This document shows positions 59,977-64,000 of a stretch of DNA of 64,000 nt, piece by piece. The translations under genes were made by a program, and so were the position numbers. How positions within the stretch are numbered: position 1 is the first letter of the stretch; each line of letters opens with the position of its first letter. Under the pieces are notes generated by a model, which saw only the letters and a list, made by a program, of their open reading frames with translations, was not told the DNA's origin and ran no database searches. Source of the stretch: Artocarpus heterophyllus (lineage: Eukaryota > Streptophyta > Magnoliopsida > Rosales > Moraceae); the NCBI GenBank assembly GCA_025403435.1, contig CM046353.1, positions 27,217,715 through 27,281,714 on the forward strand. Reading direction: 5' to 3'.

Positions 59977-60509
59977 AAAAACAATTGATTGCTTTAGGTA
60001 AAATGAGGAAAGAATTTTGCTTGAAGTAAGTAATGAGATTTGTTCAGACAAATCTTACCATATATTTACCTTAAGCTCCCCTTGTTGATCATAATATGTC
60101 TCCCTCTTAATGTGTGCAATCTTGAGGGAAATTGTTAAAAGCTCAAAAAAGAATTTTGTTCAAAATAATCTCAATCTCAATCTCAATTAAATTCATAAAA
60201 ATAACCTTTAATGAGAATTAAACATCGCTCCCCTTACATCAAAAATTTTTTTCCCCCTGTTTTAGACAAATTTATGCAATGCAACCAATTTAACCAATGT
60301 AAAGCAATCAATTATATCCTCCCCCTTTATCATCAACAAAAATAGAGACAAAATCATAGCATTTAGGTAATAATCAAACATGAAACTAAAATACCATAAA
60401 ACATAAATATTGAAAAACATAATCCAAGATGCAAGTTTTAAATCGGTTTTAAACTTGAGAAAAAAGTAAGCATAAAATCACCCAAAAACATAAAAGAGAC
60501 ATAAAGCTA

Positions 60510-61681
60510 AAAAAAAGAGTCAAGGCGGGAGCGGTCTACCATGTTGAGGCACCAAAGCTCTTTGAGAATGCTACCCATTGTGTTATTCAAGTCTGCCATA
60601 CTATTGTGGAGTCGAGTAAACTACCCACTAACATATGTACGAAAATCGGCAAAGTTTGATTCAAGTGAATCAAACCTTTAGATGAGCTCCTGATATGAGC
60701 TGCTAGCTGATGAGCCGGCTAGAGGTGCTTGTGGAGGTTCTTCTTCTATAGCAAATTGTTTCTCAGCTTATTCAAACTCCTGTTGTTCTACCTCATTGAG
60801 ATGAGGAGCCAGTGCTTGTGCTTCTTGGTACCAAATACCATTAATTTTTTCCAAGCCCATTCTCTTGAGATTGATTGCAGTGAAATAAATATTCAGAGCC
60901 GGTTTGTACTTTTCAGATTCTCCAATAAGGGGAACTTCAAAGTACTTAAAAAAGTGCGTCAACAACATTCCATAATGTAAATTCACGCTAGATTGGCTAT
61001 TAAAAGCAGCTATAATGCAGTTGAGGATCAGTTCACTAATGTTTAGTCGTGTGCCGCTAAGAATGTAATACATAAGAGGTATGTCAAAGGCAATAAGATT
61101 GTCTTTGTTGCCAGCCTTAGGAATAAGGTCCAGTGAAACGATGTGGTGTATGGCTCTTTCTCTAATGGGTAGGTCCCGAGCCCTTGGTTTGAGCGGATAG
61201 ATACCATTTGGAGCCTCCATAAGGGTTCTGTATATAACTTTAGGCTCAAAATCATTCCTAAATATGTCTAGGGAAGGAACATTAATTCATCATTAGGAAT
61301 CCCCAGTGCTAGGCTCATAGTTTGTAAGTCCAAGATTATGGTTTTACCCTTTAATTCATAGGAAATTATAAGGTTTTGATGTTTAGCATTTAGTTGGGCA
61401 TAGAAGGTTTTCACCAGCCTACAATACACCCAATCTCTAGTTTCTACCAAGTTTAGCCATCCTAATTGCTCAAATAAAATCTTAAGGTTTAAGGATTGCA
61501 TATCTTCGAATATGATAACTCTTCCAGTAAGTATGTTTTTCTTAGCTAAGGCTGCAAATGCTTTCCTACCACTGGTAGTCAAAATATTAGGGCCATGATT
61601 TATCTTAGAATGGAATTCATTATGATCATTGGTTGCCGGTCGCTTGCCACGCCTTCTTGATTATTCTCTAGGTTCTGCCAT
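60510..61681 (-). pseudogene. Extra ORF in env position of the SIRE-like element (plant transposon-protein domain)
   Basis: It starts at ATG 61681 (MAEPRE), has a stop a few codons in, then reads GRKAFAALAKKNILTGRVI, VETRDWVYCRLVKTFYAQL and LALGIPNDELMF. A frameshift near 61260 leads into MEAPNGIYPLKPRARDLPI, RERAIHHIVSLDLIPKAGN, LHYGMLLTHFFKYFEVPL and GLEKINGIWY. This is the pattern of the putative plant transposon protein domain (Transposase_32-like). A Pro/Ser linker (EEEPPQAPLAGSSASSSY) and a heptad-like tail (FADFRTYVSG.FTRLHNSMADLN) follow to about 60514. It lies between RNase H and the 3' LTR, where SIRE/Maximus elements carry an env-like ORF. I see no signal peptide or membrane span, so an envelope function is not supported. 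Confidence 0.7.
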
Positions 61682-62399
61682 TGTTAGGACACTTAAAGGA
61701 ATGGTTTGAAAGTGCAAAAATCATAGGAACAAGAATTTAAAATAAAAGGGTCAGATTTTGCACAAATAATGGAGTGTCTTTGAAGTGATTTGACAAGATT
61801 AGGAACTAAAAAAACAAGAAAACTTGTTTAAGATCAAAGGAACTGCAATGGGAAGATTGAGAAGTGTTCTTTGCTCTACTAGAGCAAGAAATTAAAGGGG
61901 AAAATGAGAGAAAAGAGATATTTCTCTCTTTAAAAGCCATCTCAGATTAGGTCCAGGATGAACCTCCCCAACGGCGCGGTCATTCGCATAATATAGGTCA
62001 CGGTTGACCGTGGCTACTAGATATGCAGCTGAAATGTTTTTCTTTTAAATCATTTTAAAAACTTGAAAAACATTTTGAAGTAGATAGAAATATTTACACA
62101 ACAGTTAAAACACAAAACTTGCATAACAAATGAAAATAATTTAAACAAATTAAATAAAGCAAAAATAATATATCATACATACACTTATGGGATTAATCAT
62201 AAGATGAATAACAATATGAAACATATTTACAAACCAATAATCGTAATTAATAATTGACAATAAACAAAACAAATCATTATGAAGATATACATACATGTGC
62301 CAAAATTTTCAAACTTTCAAATGTAAGTTTGAGGTATCTAGAATATTAAGTCCTCTTTAATGATATGAGAATCGATCTAATGCAAAAGGGTTTGTGAAT
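61682..62399. other. Spacer between the extra ORF and pol of the SIRE-like element
   Basis: AT-rich and noncoding in all frames. No motif recognised. Confidence 0.45.
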
Positions 62400-64000
62400 T
62401 CAAGTGTAATGTCACCCTTATGAACATACACACAAGCAATGATGTATAATTTCTATGTGCTTAGTGTGTGAATGCAAAACCAAATTCGTGGATAGGTTGA
62501 TAGCACTAGTGTTATCACACATAATTGGGACATGCTCATGATTTAAAGCTAGGTCCAAGAGTGTTTATCTTCATTCATAGGATTTGTGCATAGCAACTAG
62601 CCGCCAAAATGTATTTGGCTTTTGCAGTTGATAGAGCAACCTAATTTTGTTTCTTGCTAAACCATGAGACTAGCGAGAATCCTAAGAAATGGCATGTTCT
62701 ACTTGTGCTTTTCCAATTGATTGTACAATTGGCCCAATCAGCATGGGAGTAACTCATTAAGTATATATATGTGTGCCTTTAGAATTCCATAATCCTAAGT
62801 TCTTAGTGCCACTTAGATATCTAAAAATATGCTTAACTGCATGAAGATGAGACTCTTTAGGATTTGCTTGAAATCGAGCACAAAGGCTAACACTATACTT
62901 TATATTTGGTCTACTGATAGTTAAATAAATTAAGGAACCGATCATACCTCGATACTTTGTAACATCTACAACCTTATATTTTCATCTTTGTCCAATTTTA
63001 GCATCGGCTTTAAATTTTCAATTTCAAATCTTTTGAGGAGATCCCTTACCTACTTTGCTTGATTAATGAAGGATGCCATCTTTCATTTGTTTGATTTGTA
63101 ATCCAAGGAAGAAATTGAAGTCTCCCACCATTAGAAAACTCTTCACATAGAGCAACATTAGTCGCACTAAAAATAATGTCTTCAATATAAATTTGAACAA
63201 TGATTAAATCATCACCCTTTGTTTTTGTAAAAAAAAGTAGTATTCTTTTTTCTCATTAAAAATCCCTTTTTAATCAAAAACTTATTAAACTATCATACCA
63301 AGTTCTAGGAGCTTGTTTTAAACCATATAAAGCTTTTTTCAATTTAAAAACATGATTTGGATACTTATAATTTTGAAACCCCGTTGGTTGTTCAACATAA
63401 ACTTCTTCTAAAATATATCCATTTAAGAATGCGCTTTTGACATCCATTTGGTAAAGAGTGAACCCTTTGTAACAAGCAAAAGCAAGTAACATTCTAATAA
63501 ATTCTAGACGAGCAACCAATGTAAAGGTTTCTTCATAATCGATACTCTCTTCTTTATTGAAACCTTAGAACACTAGTCTAGCCTTGTTTCACACAGTTAT
63601 CCCTTGCTTATCCTTTTTATTTCTAAACACCCATTTAGTACTAATTATGGATTGAGAATTAGGTCTAGGAACTAGTTCCCATACATCATTTCTTTTAAAT
63701 TGATTTAGCTATTCTTGTATTGCTAAAATCCAAAATTCATAATTTTTGGCATCTTTATAACATTTTGGTTCAATTTGAGAAAGAAAGCTAAATTCTTGCA
63801 AATGTTTTTAAATGATGGTCTAGTTCTCAACCCATGTTTTAGACTATCATGAGTGATAATATCAGTCTTTGGGTGATATGGATAGTACCTCCATTTTTTT
63901 GGTAAAGGATGTGAAGTGGACTTATCTTTTAATGCTCCATTTAATGTTGATCTTGCTATAAGTTGATGAGTTGGCTAAGTGATGATATTTTCGGAAGAGT
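62400..64000 (-). pseudogene. SIRE-like copia pol: RT and RNase H, runs off the window
   Basis: Minus strand, in order: YEETF-like RT start near 63530, MVARLEFIRMLLAFACYKGF, LYQMDVKSAFLNGYILEEVY, FKLKKALYGLKQAPRTWYD, and the catalytic box near 63190-63220 reading QIYIEDIIFSATN, where the first Asp of YVDD is Glu. RNase H linker: MIGSLIYLTISRPNIKYSV and HLHAVKHIFRYLSGTKNLGL (62945-62760), then a stretch with CDNTSAINLSTN near 62500. Several frameshifts, including near 63270 and 62990. The upstream integrase and gag are outside the window. Inactive as read. Confidence 0.82.

Noticed and set aside
60510..61681. A true viral-type envelope gene in the SIRE-like element.
   Set aside because: No signal peptide, membrane span or fusion-type segment is visible. 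The sequence matches a plant transposon-protein pattern instead.
1..64000. CRISPR arrays, bacterial operons, rRNA or tRNA genes.
   Set aside because: No regularly spaced repeats with unique spacers, and no rRNA or cloverleaf-like segments with the conserved tRNA boxes were recognised. tRNA-like words occur only as retrotransposon primer sites.

Overview
This window is nuclear DNA from a land plant, almost certainly a seed plant. The evidence is a multi-exon gene for a plant 65-kDa microtubule-associated protein (MAP65) surrounded by AT-rich intergenic DNA packed with plant-type LTR retrotransposons, LINE remnants and MITEs. It holds no bacterial operons, CRISPR arrays or rRNA genes, and I recognised no tRNA gene. 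The only gene that looks intact and functional is MAP65, on the minus strand at 26961-31289 (11 coding exons, about 606 codons with a continuous frame).

Left part (1-24069): a nest of retroelements. The end of a Ty1/copia element, with its 3' LTR, lies at 1-2701 on the plus strand. A decayed Athila-like Ty3/gypsy element on the minus strand (5' LTR 18368-20045, gag from 17731, protease to about 5870) is split by a structurally complete copia element on the minus strand (7179-16647). That copia element has a perfect 5-bp target duplication, two LTRs of about 2 kb and substituted catalytic residues in protease and RT. To the right, an older copia pol gene on the plus strand (20046-23503) is interrupted by a solo LTR (20400-22329) of the same family as the LTR at 793-2701.

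Middle (24085-49007): a LINE remnant ending in poly(A), then MAP65. After that comes gene-poor DNA with three related Tourist-like MITEs, a GC-richer island of unknown origin, a solo Athila-type LTR, a hAT transposase remnant, a Mutator-type foldback element, a hAT-type MITE and a second LINE remnant.

Right part (49008-64000): a second foldback element joins the LINE poly(A) tail. Next is a Tat-lineage Ty3/gypsy element on the minus strand (3' LTR to 50903, pol 55110-58622) that carries an extra open reading frame in antisense (51340-53830). A SIRE/Maximus-like copia element on the minus strand interrupts its protease region (LTR 58623-59955, extra ORF 60510-61681, pol running off the window end).

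I found no convincing new biological system. The most unusual observations are the antisense ORF with its own TATA box in the Tat element, a perfect hairpin placed at the predicted RNA 5' end of that element, nested insertions resolvable to the base, and a Cys-rich pseudogene at 4330-4866 that I could not identify. Domain names come from recognising motifs by eye; no database search was run.
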